Assembly (NCBI GenBank): GCA_023453025.1
Contig: JAEXUD010000066.1
Span: forward strand, 1 to 64,000
Source of the DNA: Bacillota bacterium
GTDB lineage: Bacteria; Bacillota; Clostridia; Tissierellales; Sedimentibacteraceae
DNA: 64,000 bases
Direction of reading: 5' to 3'
Notes under the pieces: model-generated
The model's database searches: none
The model's input: the letters and a program-made list of their open reading frames with translations, nothing else
What the model was told of the DNA's origin: nothing
Made by a program: the position numbers and the translations under genes
In this document: positions 42,200 to 50,455 of the stretch, piece by piece
Layout: every line of letters starts with the position of its first letter
Numbering within the stretch: position 1 is the stretch's first letter

Positions 42200-44674
42200 T
42201 TATTTATCTGTAATACTCTTACCTGCGATTTTTCCTGAAACAAGGATTTCTGATATAGCGTTTCCTCCCAATCTGTTTCCCGCAAAAATTCCACCTGTAA
42301 CTTCACCTGCTGCATATAATCCCGGTATAATATTTCCATTTTTATCAATTACTTGACGTGAAGTATTAACGACCAGGCCTCCCATAGTATGGTGAGTTGA
42401 TGGGGCAAGATATCTGACTGAGAGCAGACCGTCTTCTTTAAAGGAACCATCCTCGTTGTAATTTCCAATCAGACCTTCAGCTGCTGATTTTGGTATATCC
42501 AGTTCATTTAATGTGCCTGTTTTAACTGCATTGTCATAATCTATAATTGTCTTTTCTATAGCTTCATAAGGTATCTCCAGCATATCAGCTGCTTCAGATA
42601 GAGTACAGAAATACTCTCTGTCCTCAACATTATTTTCTTTAGTTTTATTTCCTGCATTTGTTATCTGTATAAATGCTCCGCTTTCTCCTCCGAAATCATA
42701 TGCTCCTTGTGCAAGCACATCTCTCTCTGCGCTTTCATCTACATATCTTTTTCCTGCATTTGGTGTTCCTGAAGGACTGATGAATATAACATTTTCTCCC
42801 TTACCTCCTGCAAGATTTCCTGTATTTTCCCATCCGATAGGCATTAACTGTGTAAATTCCATTCCTGTAGTATCCGCACCTACAGCCGCAGCCATTTCCA
42901 AGCCTTCACCCTGTGCAAGAGAACGGTTTGTTGTTTTAATTGCAGATGTAAGATCATCACTGTTCCAGTAGCCGTTAGTTTCCATAACCATATTTATATT
43001 GGCTCCGTAACCGCCTGTAGCCAGTATTACACCAAGATTAGCAGTAAGCTCAACCTCAGTGCCGTCATATTTCACAGCCTTGATACCTGTAACCCTTCCT
43101 GTTGAATCCGTTATAAGCTCTGTAGCTGTAGTACGGTACATAATTGTATTCTTATCATTTGCTTTAAGCACTGTGTTTATCGGCACTGCAAAATATGTTC
43201 CCCATTTGCCTTCTACCTTTTCACCGTCTATGATACCTCCGTCAAACCGGTTAATTCTCTGCCATAAACATCCTATGAGTGTTCCTGTAGAAGTTGCATT
43301 CTGGAATAATGCTCCCTGATCCATAAGCCATTCTTTTGTAGCCGGAATTTCAGAGCAAACCTGTTTCACCAGGTCAAAGTTTCCGTAAATCCATTCTGTT
43401 TTATCATTATTCAGTCTCAGCCCGCCGTAGTATGTCTGGAAAATATGAAGCTCCACAGTACTGAACAGAGTAAGATCTTTCTCTTCTGCTCCTGCTGCCA
43501 GCTTAGCATCTGCCCAGTTCAAATATGCTTCTATCTGCTTTTTCAAAGTTTTAAGTGTTTCCAGATATTCTTCATGAACACCTCTGCTCGGAAGATTGTA
43601 ATCCTCCACATCATTAATAGAAGCTTTGTCCTCTATTGTCTCATCAAATGGTTTTTCACTCCAGTTCAGGATCGTACGTAACGTATCAAGACGCCCCTGG
43701 TCTGATTTTGCTTTTTCAAAGGTTTCTCCCGTAGTTTCATAGTATCCTGTGGTTGCATCGGGATCATTCTCATCCCAAGTAAGACATTCCAGTACGGATT
43801 GGAAGGAACACCCGGAAACCAGCGTATTTCCTCCTGCTTCTGCTTCCTTTTCAACTATACACACAGTAGCTCCGTTTTGCGCAGCAGCAGCACCCGCTGT
43901 TACTCCGGCACCTCCGGCACCTATTATGACAACATCATATGTCTCATTTATTTTTTCTCCCGCAGCTGTTTTATAAGGAGTTTTTCCAAGTCTCAGCGCA
44001 CTGATCTGACAGCCTGCCTGAGTCGCTGCGTCTTCTACGGCCTTTATGACAGCATTGCTTGAGAATGTGGCTCCTGAAACAACATCAACACCGGTTGATG
44101 TGAAATTCTTTATTTCTTCAAACATAATATCGAAAGCCGGAGTTCCTACATGATCCGTTTCCTGTGATGAAACAAGCTCTATATCATTTATAGAATCTGC
44201 GGAAAATGTTACTTCCAAAACAACCTCTCCCCCAAATCCGTTGCCTTTGCCTGTGTAGGTTCCCGGATTAAAGGATATTGAGGCAGTCTCCTCTTCTTCT
44301 CCTTTGGCCTTGGCTATAGCTTTTTTTGCAGCAGCTATTACGGCATTGCTTGTTACAGTGGCTCCCGAAACCGCATCCACTTCTGCGGATTGAGAGTTCA
44401 TAATGCTTTCTGATAACTTTTCAAATGCTGCGCCGCCTATTGTGGGAGTTTCTTTTTCCCCTTCTATGGATACATCGGTTATTTTTTCAGTATCGACAGT
44501 TACCGTCACCTTAACATCACCGCCAAAACCCTTTTCAACCGAAGAATACGCCCCCGGAGTATATATTCCTTCTTCAACTTCTTCATTTGCCGGCTTTGCA
44601 CAGCCTGCGGACGTCAATATCAAAGATAATGACAGTAGGAATGCTCCCAATCTTTTAAATTTTCTTAATTTCAT
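42200..44674 (-). CDS. Lipoprotein reductase with two FMN-binding domains and an FAD domain
   Basis: An 824-residue lipoprotein with lipid Cys near 25 (SAGCAKP). Two FMN-binding domains in tandem have flavinylation motifs DAVSGATVTS (about 100-110) and DVVSGATFSS (about 198-208). The FAD-binding reductase domain starts DVVIIGAGGAGVTAGAAAAQNGATVCIVEK near 248 and ends HHTMGGLVVNTSRQVID, GLYAAGEVTGGIFAGNRLGGNAISE. It is related to the 628-residue protein but has one more FMN site, which could lengthen an extracellular electron relay. A response regulator gene lies 276 bases upstream in the same direction and may control it. Confidence 0.88.
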   Translation of the reverse strand: MKLRKFKRLGAFLLSLSLILTSAGCAKPANEEVEEGIYTPGAYSSVEKGFGGDVKVTVTVDTEKITDVSIEGEKETPTIGGAAFEKLSESIMNSQSAEVDAVSGATVTSNAVIAAAKKAIAKAKGEEEETASISFNPGTYTGKGNGFGGEVVLEVTFSADSINDIELVSSQETDHVGTPAFDIMFEEIKNFTSTGVDVVSGATFSSNAVIKAVEDAATQAGCQISALRLGKTPYKTAAGEKINETYDVVIIGAGGAGVTAGAAAAQNGATVCIVEKEAEAGGNTLVSGCSFQSVLECLTWDENDPDATTGYYETTGETFEKAKSDQGRLDTLRTILNWSEKPFDETIEDKASINDVEDYNLPSRGVHEEYLETLKTLKKQIEAYLNWADAKLAAGAEEKDLTLFSTVELHIFQTYYGGLRLNNDKTEWIYGNFDLVKQVCSEIPATKEWLMDQGALFQNATSTGTLIGCLWQRINRFDGGIIDGEKVEGKWGTYFAVPINTVLKANDKNTIMYRTTATELITDSTGRVTGIKAVKYDGTEVELTANLGVILATGGYGANINMVMETNGYWNSDDLTSAIKTTNRSLAQGEGLEMAAAVGADTTGMEFTQLMPIGWENTGNLAGGKGENVIFISPSGTPNAGKRYVDESAERDVLAQGAYDFGGESGAFIQITNAGNKTKENNVEDREYFCTLSEAADMLEIPYEAIEKTIIDYDNAVKTGTLNELDIPKSAAEGLIGNYNEDGSFKEDGLLSVRYLAPSTHHTMGGLVVNTSRQVIDKNGNIIPGLYAAGEVTGGIFAGNRLGGNAISEILVSGKIAGKSITDK

Positions 44675-44950
44675 AAATACTTTTCATCCTTTCCTCATTG
44701 TTAGTAAAATTCATATTACTTAGTTAAAATAGTAACATATTTTGCAACAAAAGATGGTTAAGCAAATATTAATTCTATTTGCCTTAAAAAAATATTTATG
44801 ATATATATTTTTATTATTTATTATATTTTCTTAATAATACTATAAAGCATTGCGTTTTCTTGCTAAATATTTTTTTAACGATTAAGAAACGTTAATAAAA
44901 CAGGTTATTTTTTTAACTATACCTTTATATTTAGTAAATCAAATGTCAAT

Positions 44951-45637
44951 TTATCCTATCATGTCAAAATAATATCCTTTACCCCACTCCATTTTCAAAT
45001 ATCTCGGATTTTCAGGGCATTCCTCAATTTTTTCTCTTATATTATGGATATGTACTATAACTGTTCTTGTATCTCCATAGCTTTTATCTCCCCATACCTT
45101 TAAGTACAGCTCTTTCGGTGTAAAATACATTCCGGCATTTTGCATAAGGAAAGATAGTATCCTGAATTCAGTGCCGGACAGTTTAATTTCACCTTCAGAC
45201 TTTATTACCACATGCCTGTTCATATCAAGTGTAAATCCTTCGCATATCATAGAATTTTTTATAGGCTTGAAGGTCTTTTTGAATCTCCTGAGATTTGCCT
45301 GTATACGTGCTTCCAAAACCTTATTGTCAAAGGGCTTTACTAAAAAATCATCTCCTCCATGCTCCAGGGCACGAACTATAGTATCACTGCCGTCAAGACA
45401 TGACAAAAATATTATGGGACAGTCATGCCATTCTCTCAGTCTGGCACATAGCTCAATGCCATCAACATCCGGTAAAAGTATGTCGAGAAGAATTACATCA
45501 AAATGATCTCTGGCACTTGCAAATGCTTCTCCTCCGGTTTTAGCCCAGACAATTTTGTATTCTTCTGTTTGTTCCAGATAATAAAAAATCACATTGGCTA
45601 CCAATGCATCATCTTCAATCAAAAGTATATTTGTCAT
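44951..45637 (-). CDS. Response regulator, OmpR/PhoB family
   Basis: A 228-residue regulator with receiver acidic residues ED near 9-10, phospho-acceptor D52 in VILLDILLPDVDG, Lys in LVKPFD, and a C-terminal winged helix (LSGTEFRILSFLMQNAGMYFTPKELYLKVWG, TVIVHIHNIREKI, KGYYFDMIG). It is divergent from the kinase gene at 45793, separated by 155 bases, an arrangement less usual than cotranscription. The 824-residue reductase gene lies downstream, 276 bases away, and is a likely target. Confidence 0.9.
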   Translation of the reverse strand: MTNILLIEDDALVANVIFYYLEQTEEYKIVWAKTGGEAFASARDHFDVILLDILLPDVDGIELCARLREWHDCPIIFLSCLDGSDTIVRALEHGGDDFLVKPFDNKVLEARIQANLRRFKKTFKPIKNSMICEGFTLDMNRHVVIKSEGEIKLSGTEFRILSFLMQNAGMYFTPKELYLKVWGDKSYGDTRTVIVHIHNIREKIEECPENPRYLKMEWGKGYYFDMIG

Positions 45638-45792
45638 TTTTTTAACCTCTTCATATGAAATTTGCCCTTTTTTAATGTCATTTTATTAAATAATACTATA
45701 AACTCATTGCTCTTACAATATTTCTTTTAAACCATGTTGACTTTATTTATGATAATAGTATATCATTGTATTATTAATTAAGAGGTACTATA

Positions 45793-47601
45793 ATGTATAA
45801 AGACTATATAAAACCTGTTGCATTATTTTTAGTTACGGTTATAACAATGTATTTAATATGCTTCCAAATTAATGTCCGCAGCAATACCCTGCAAAATGGA
45901 CAAGCATTTCCTTATGAAGATAAGTACAAGCTGTACTCCCTTTCATCTTATAAATGGGATTCTGATACAAACAGATATTGTTTCGACATTATGACAGAAG
46001 ATGAGCACTTCTCTCTGGCATTGGTATATGGTGCTGTCAACAATATCATATATATAAATGATAAAGAAGCGGCACAGCCTGTCGGTTTCTCTAAATTTTC
46101 TCAAATTGCATTGGATTCCGGTATATCTGATGAATCAGGCATTGTAACTATAAGCTTTTTCAGCAAAAAGAATCCTAATAGCCTTCCCATATATATAACA
46201 TCTGATACCGGAGCAGACAAGGCAATATCAATGTATAATATGATCTTTGCATTTTGTTTGGGAATAACCTTCCTGATGTCTGTTTACGGATTATCTCTTT
46301 ATGTTAATAAAAGAAGTGAAAAATATTTAATATGGTTCTCAGTATATACCGGGGCGCTTACGTTATGGAGTCTCAGTTCAATTTTTCTCGATCTTAACCT
46401 GGAATTTTTTCAGCCCTTTTTTTCGCACGCCTATGGATGGTGTGCACTGCTTGACATTGTTATATGCTTTAAAATGTTTGATATAAAGCTTCCCCACCCC
46501 TTCGGCTTTCTGCTTGGTGTGAAAGGAATCACAGTATCCTTGATAATCTGGGCAATTTTAGAAACATTGTTCAGGGAACATTATATAGATTATTATTATA
46601 TATTCTTTTTTTCTATAGCAGTTCTTATATATGCATGTGCGAAAAAACGAAAAGGAGCTTTTCTCCTTCTTATAGGACATACAATAAGTATGGGCATGCG
46701 TTTGGTTATAGCTTTCTCTGCGTTTAAAATGACCCCCGTCAGTTATCTGCTTATGATTATGCGCTATTCAAAGCTTTTCAATCTTCCTTTTGCAATATGC
46801 TGCATGTTCTTGATTAACAGGTTGTTTTCAGAAAAATTCACCGAAGCTGAAATTCTTGCGGATAAATTGGAGCACACAAATAAAATTTTAGAAATCAAGG
46901 TTAATGAACGCACAAAAGAATTGAAAGAGCAGCAAAAACAAAGGAATGCTTTTATGATGAATATTTTTCATGACTTACGAACACCCCTTTTTGTTTTAGA
47001 GGGATGCATTAAGAAAATTAGATCTCATCCTATGACTGTCAATCGCGAGCTTCCGGTAGCGGAAGGCCAGCTGGATTTTGTAAAACATTTGGTAGATGAT
47101 CTGTTTCTTCTTGCAAAATTTGAAGATAAACAGGTTATTCTGGAAACTGAAAGGGTATCCTTGAATCTGATCCTCGAAAGAGTTATTTCATCCTGCATGG
47201 TAGTAAGCAATAAAAAATCCGTTGTCCTGAACAGCAAAATTACATGCAGCTGTACCACATGGGGCGATGAATACCGCCTTGAGCAGGCCTTCCAAAATAT
47301 AATAATAAATGCTGTTTACTACACTAAGCCGGGCGGGACAATCTCTGTTGAGCTATGTGAAAGCAATAGTACGGCATTTGTTACCGTAAGCGATACCGGG
47401 GTCGGAATTTCCGAAGAGGATCTTGATAAAATATTCAACCGGTATTACAGACTCACCGGAACAAAAAAACACGAGTCTACCGGTCTCGGTCTTTCAATTG
47501 CTCATGAAATCATAAACTGCCACCGAGGCAGCATAGGCGTAAAAAGTGTTGTCGGAAAGGGCACTGAATTTACAGTACAGCTGCCGCTGATTGCTTCTTG
47601 A
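45793..47601 (+). CDS. Sensor histidine kinase with 7-helix membrane sensor
   Basis: A 602-residue kinase. A first helix (8-28) is followed by an extracytoplasmic beta-rich region (about 29-145), then about seven membrane helices (150-345), as in 7TMR-DISM proteins. A coiled coil (350-385) leads to the H-box FMMNIFHDLRTPLFVLEG with phospho-His393. The N-box is QNIIINAVYYT, followed by SDTGVGIS and STGLGLSIAHEIINCHRG. It probably phosphorylates the divergent regulator. The signal may be a carbohydrate or other small extracellular ligand, by family analogy only. Confidence 0.87.
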   Translation: MYKDYIKPVALFLVTVITMYLICFQINVRSNTLQNGQAFPYEDKYKLYSLSSYKWDSDTNRYCFDIMTEDEHFSLALVYGAVNNIIYINDKEAAQPVGFSKFSQIALDSGISDESGIVTISFFSKKNPNSLPIYITSDTGADKAISMYNMIFAFCLGITFLMSVYGLSLYVNKRSEKYLIWFSVYTGALTLWSLSSIFLDLNLEFFQPFFSHAYGWCALLDIVICFKMFDIKLPHPFGFLLGVKGITVSLIIWAILETLFREHYIDYYYIFFFSIAVLIYACAKKRKGAFLLLIGHTISMGMRLVIAFSAFKMTPVSYLLMIMRYSKLFNLPFAICCMFLINRLFSEKFTEAEILADKLEHTNKILEIKVNERTKELKEQQKQRNAFMMNIFHDLRTPLFVLEGCIKKIRSHPMTVNRELPVAEGQLDFVKHLVDDLFLLAKFEDKQVILETERVSLNLILERVISSCMVVSNKKSVVLNSKITCSCTTWGDEYRLEQAFQNIIINAVYYTKPGGTISVELCESNSTAFVTVSDTGVGISEEDLDKIFNRYYRLTGTKKHESTGLGLSIAHEIINCHRGSIGVKSVVGKGTEFTVQLPLIAS

Positions 47602-47627
47602 TAAGTATGAGGAAAATAAAACAATTC

Positions 47628-47663
47628 GTCCTCAACCAGTACACCGCAACCCACACCCTTGAT
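47628..47663 (-). pseudogene. Short remnant of a DUF2200 gene
   Basis: The minus strand encodes IKGVGCGVLVED, matching IKGVVCGVRVED of the DUF2200 protein at 32228-32578. At DNA level 31 of 36 bases match positions 32323-32358. The flanks show no similarity. It sits just before the cyclophilin stop codon. Confidence 0.45.
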
Positions 47664-48302
47664 TTATTCGATTACTTTAATAGATTTAATAACCGGCTGA
47701 TTCTCATGCAGCACAGTGCCATTGTTATCTTGAACAGGTGTTTCAGAACAGATTTTATCAACAATGTCCATTCCGTCTGTAACATAGCCAAAAACTGCGT
47801 AGCTGCCATCTAAAAATGTGCTGTCCTCATGAACGATGAAAAATTGAGAACTGGCACTGTTATAATCATCCGAGCGTGCCATAGATATGGCTCCTCTTGT
47901 ATGAGACAGTGTATTTTCAATCCCGTTTTCAACAAATTCTCCTTTTATTGTTTCTTCCGATCCGCCCGCTCCATTCCCCAGCGGGTCCCCTCCCTGAATC
48001 ATGAATCCGGAAATTATTCTATGAAAAGTCAGTCCGTCATAAAAGCCTTCTTCGGCCAATTTAATAAAATTGTTTACTGTAATCGGAGCACTTTCTCCGT
48101 CTAAGTCAAGATAAACAGTTCCATAGTTTTCTACTTCTATCTCCACTTTATGAGTGCCTTTGGAGCTTGATTTACCGAAATTAGTTTCTTCATTTGCATT
48201 TTCCGTATCATCATTATTAACATCGTTCTTATTACAACCCGCTAATCCAAATATTGACAGAGCTATAATAAGAAGTATAATATATTTATTTTTTACATTC
48301 AT
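47664..48302 (-). CDS. Cyclophilin-type peptidyl-prolyl isomerase lipoprotein
   Basis: A 212-residue lipoprotein with signal peptide ending LSIFGLAGC (lipid Cys near 23). After an Asn/Asp/Glu-rich linker the cyclophilin domain contains VNNFIKLAEEGFYDGLTFHRIISGFMIQGGDPLGNGAGG, with the catalytic Arg in FHRI, and SMARSDDYNSASSQFFIVHEDSTFLDGSYAVFGYVTDGMDIVDKI. It catalyses proline isomerisation in folding of secreted proteins at the outer face of the membrane. It stands alone between a kinase and a Fe-S gene. Confidence 0.9.
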   Translation of the reverse strand: MNVKNKYIILLIIALSIFGLAGCNKNDVNNDDTENANEETNFGKSSSKGTHKVEIEVENYGTVYLDLDGESAPITVNNFIKLAEEGFYDGLTFHRIISGFMIQGGDPLGNGAGGSEETIKGEFVENGIENTLSHTRGAISMARSDDYNSASSQFFIVHEDSTFLDGSYAVFGYVTDGMDIVDKICSETPVQDNNGTVLHENQPVIKSIKVIE

Positions 48303-48325
48303 AATTTTTATAAAATCTCCTCCGT

Positions 48326-49153
48326 TTAAATAGTATTTTTATTTGACAACAATTTATCCAGATATATGGATTTAAACTGTTTGCTGGCCATCACCTGCTT
48401 TAAAGGCGGTAATTTAAGAATAACTCCAAGTACTGCCGCCATCGCACGATGATTGGCAAATGCCTGATTATCAAATATGAGGTTTTGGAGGGTTCCTTTT
48501 TCGATTGCCTGCATTACAAATCTATGGGTACTGTTCACCGGCGTAATGACCTGAACCTCTCTTCGTACTAATTCAATGGCATTTTTAGGACAATTTCTCA
48601 CACATATACCGCAGCCCAGGCATACTTCATTATCTATTTGAGCTGCCGCCTTGCCCTCTTTGATGTTTTGCATAGAAATTGCTAATACCGGACATACCTT
48701 CACACATTTACCGCATCCAATACATTCTTTTGAAATCTTAGGTATATAATTTGTAGTGGCCACCGGCTGCATCGGGCTGAATTTTCTTGCTGCTTGCAAG
48801 GCTTCACAGCAGCAACCGCAGCAATTGCAAATGAATGCCGGGTCTTCACGAACATTTTCACCAATTTGCACCAAATTAGCAGCATAGGAACGTTCTAATA
48901 CATCCATTGCCTCTTTCTTATCGATCAATCTGGCATGATGTCCATTTTCTGCAAGAGAACGGGCAACATTCCCAAGGGTTAGGCAAACATCCAGCGGAGC
49001 ATTTATCTCACATGGATGACCTGCATGCAGCATCTTATGTCTGCAATAACAAGTTCCGACACCTATATAAGCTGCTTCTTCAATAATATGACTTGCTCTT
49101 TCATAATCCAAAATATGAATCATGTTTTCATTGGTCAAGACCGGTTCCTGCAC
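48326..49153 (-). CDS. C-terminal part of the split 4Fe-4S protein
   Basis: 275 residues. The start MQEPVLTNENMIHILDYERA lies inside the family's normal coding region and has no ribosome binding site. Cysteine motifs include GTCYCRHKMLH, FICNCCGCCCEAL and two classical 4Fe-4S motifs CIGCGKCVKVCP and CLGCGICVRNCP. The C-terminus is helical. The family probably moves electrons or senses redox state, but its partner is unknown. See the pseudogene entry for the frameshift. Confidence 0.75.
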   Translation of the reverse strand: MQEPVLTNENMIHILDYERASHIIEEAAYIGVGTCYCRHKMLHAGHPCEINAPLDVCLTLGNVARSLAENGHHARLIDKKEAMDVLERSYAANLVQIGENVREDPAFICNCCGCCCEALQAARKFSPMQPVATTNYIPKISKECIGCGKCVKVCPVLAISMQNIKEGKAAAQIDNEVCLGCGICVRNCPKNAIELVRREVQVITPVNSTHRFVMQAIEKGTLQNLIFDNQAFANHRAMAAVLGVILKLPPLKQVMASKQFKSIYLDKLLSNKNTI

Positions 49154-49587
49154 ATAAACCCGTCCAAGATACGTCTCTCTTTGACAAAATCTTCTTCTAT
49201 GTTCATATATTGATAATATAATTCACTTAAATATTTCTGATCAATATCGCCTCTTGTGCGCATCAATGCAAATTCAATAAACCCTGCCATTGGCGGCGGC
49301 ATTACAAATTGACGTACTCCCTTATAAAATGAATCTACAAGCAGCGCCTTCCCACACAGATGTTCTAAAAAAACTTCTGCTTTCCCTTCACTGATATTCC
49401 AGATTTTTGCTGCTTTTTTCGCAGTAAATGGGCGAACCGGCAGCAGTGCGACCAATTCAGCTTCTTTTTCTGTATATAGAACCTGCAAAATTTTATATAG
49501 GCTGTCCGTTGGCGGGGCCCCTTGTGTAAACCAATTTATTCTTTCTTCTAAATTCTTATAAGCATCTTTGCTTGTAATATGTCCCAT
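49135..49587 (-). CDS. N-terminal part of the split 4Fe-4S protein
   Basis: 150 residues beginning MGHITSKDAYKNLEERINWFTQGAPPTDSLYKILQVLYTEKEAELVALLPVRPFTAKKAAKIWN, with a winged-helix-like section and PPPMAGFIEFALMRTRGDIDQKYLSELYYQYMNIEEDFVKE. This is the N-terminus of the full-length family; the last dozen residues are out of frame. GGAGGGTG lies upstream of the ATG. Confidence 0.75.
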   Translation of the reverse strand: MGHITSKDAYKNLEERINWFTQGAPPTDSLYKILQVLYTEKEAELVALLPVRPFTAKKAAKIWNISEGKAEVFLEHLCGKALLVDSFYKGVRQFVMPPPMAGFIEFALMRTRGDIDQKYLSELYYQYMNIEEDFVKERRILDGFMCRNRS

Positions 49588-49762
49588 GAATACACCCTCC
49601 TGATATGTAGTTGAATAGACTTACAACTATTTTATCAAATTGCATCCGAACTTACCAGAAAAAAAGACTTTTTGATTGGTTTCAAAAAAGGAGGCACTTT
49701 ATTTGGTCACACCTTAATATTTTTTAATATCAGACGATATAATTTTTAAGGAGGAGTATATT

Positions 49763-50296
49763 ATGATAAATGAAATTAATTCTGTTAAGTCATCACTTTC
49801 AGCTAAAGTAACTGATAAAAATGCTGCCGATAACGCTCAGCAAAAAGACATAAAAAGCTCTGACTCAATAAAAGGAACTAAAAAATATGAAAAATATGAC
49901 AGCGTAGAAATAAATAAGCTTATCTCAGACAATGAAAGAAGAATAAGCGAATTTAAAGAAACAATACGAAAAATGATTGTCAGTCAAGGCGAAAAATCCA
50001 ATTTAACCTTGTTTGGAGAAAATCTGCATGTTTCTGTTGAAGATTCGCAAAAAGCTGCAGAATCCATAGCCGATGGCGGGGAGTATTCTGTTGATGCAGT
50101 GGCTGCAAGAATAATTGATATGGCTAAGGCATTATCGGGAGGAGATAAATCTAAAATCGGATTATTGAGAGATGCGGTTATGAAGGGTTTTGAAGAAGCG
50201 GGTTTAGAATTCAATGACGGAGCGGGACTTCCTGATATATGCAATAAAACCTATGACGAAATCATGAAACGCTTTGACGAATGGGAAAAAGAATAA
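49763..50296 (+). CDS. Protein of unknown function with conserved C-terminal helical domain
   Basis: A 177-residue soluble protein without signal peptide. Residues 1-45 are rich in Ser, Lys and Asp and look disordered, followed by a helix (EINKLISDNERRISEFKETIRKMI). The C-terminal part reads YSVDAVAARIIDMAKALSGGDKSKIGLLRDAVMKGFEEAGLEFN and LPDICNKTYDEIMKRFDEW, a pattern I have seen in uncharacterised clostridial proteins. AAGGAGG lies before the ATG. It is monocistronic, with a 20-bp terminator hairpin. Confidence 0.75.
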   Translation: MINEINSVKSSLSAKVTDKNAADNAQQKDIKSSDSIKGTKKYEKYDSVEINKLISDNERRISEFKETIRKMIVSQGEKSNLTLFGENLHVSVEDSQKAAESIADGGEYSVDAVAARIIDMAKALSGGDKSKIGLLRDAVMKGFEEAGLEFNDGAGLPDICNKTYDEIMKRFDEWEKE

Positions 50297-50300
50297 AAAT

Positions 50301-50346
50301 AAATAAGGTTCTTTTAATGATTACTGTCATTAAAAGAACCTTATTT
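50301..50346 (+). terminator. Very long perfect terminator hairpin
   Basis: A perfect 20-bp stem (50301-50320 with 50327-50346) with a six-base loop, starting six bases after the stop codon. The end is T-rich. It is the longest perfect stem of a terminator in the window. Confidence 0.75.
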
Positions 50347-50455
50347 GTGTGAAATATTTACATTGCTTTTAAAATCACTTCAATCAACAAGACACTCTTC
50401 TCCCTATTTTAATGCTACGGCACCCTTAAACAAACATCTGCCTGTTTTTGTATGA

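Larger units (their letters stand above)
48326..49587 (-). pseudogene. 4Fe-4S dicluster-domain protein gene split by a frameshift
   Basis: Two overlapping frames (49135-49587 and 48326-49153) together make one protein of a known clostridial type: an N-terminal helical/winged-helix part, then a cysteine-rich centre and two 4Fe-4S motifs. At the junction the first frame ends in a short unrelated tail. Removing GA from a GAGAGA run near 49174 joins the frames as VKETYLGRVYVQEPVLTN. The second frame has no ribosome binding site. Sequencing error, mutation or reversible slippage cannot be told apart here. Confidence 0.7.

Noticed and set aside
44860..44905. TTAACGATTAAGAAACGTTAATAAAAC as a possible regulator box for the second two-component system
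   Set aside because: TTAA units are spaced unevenly (7 and 10 bases) in very AT-rich DNA; not strong enough to claim.
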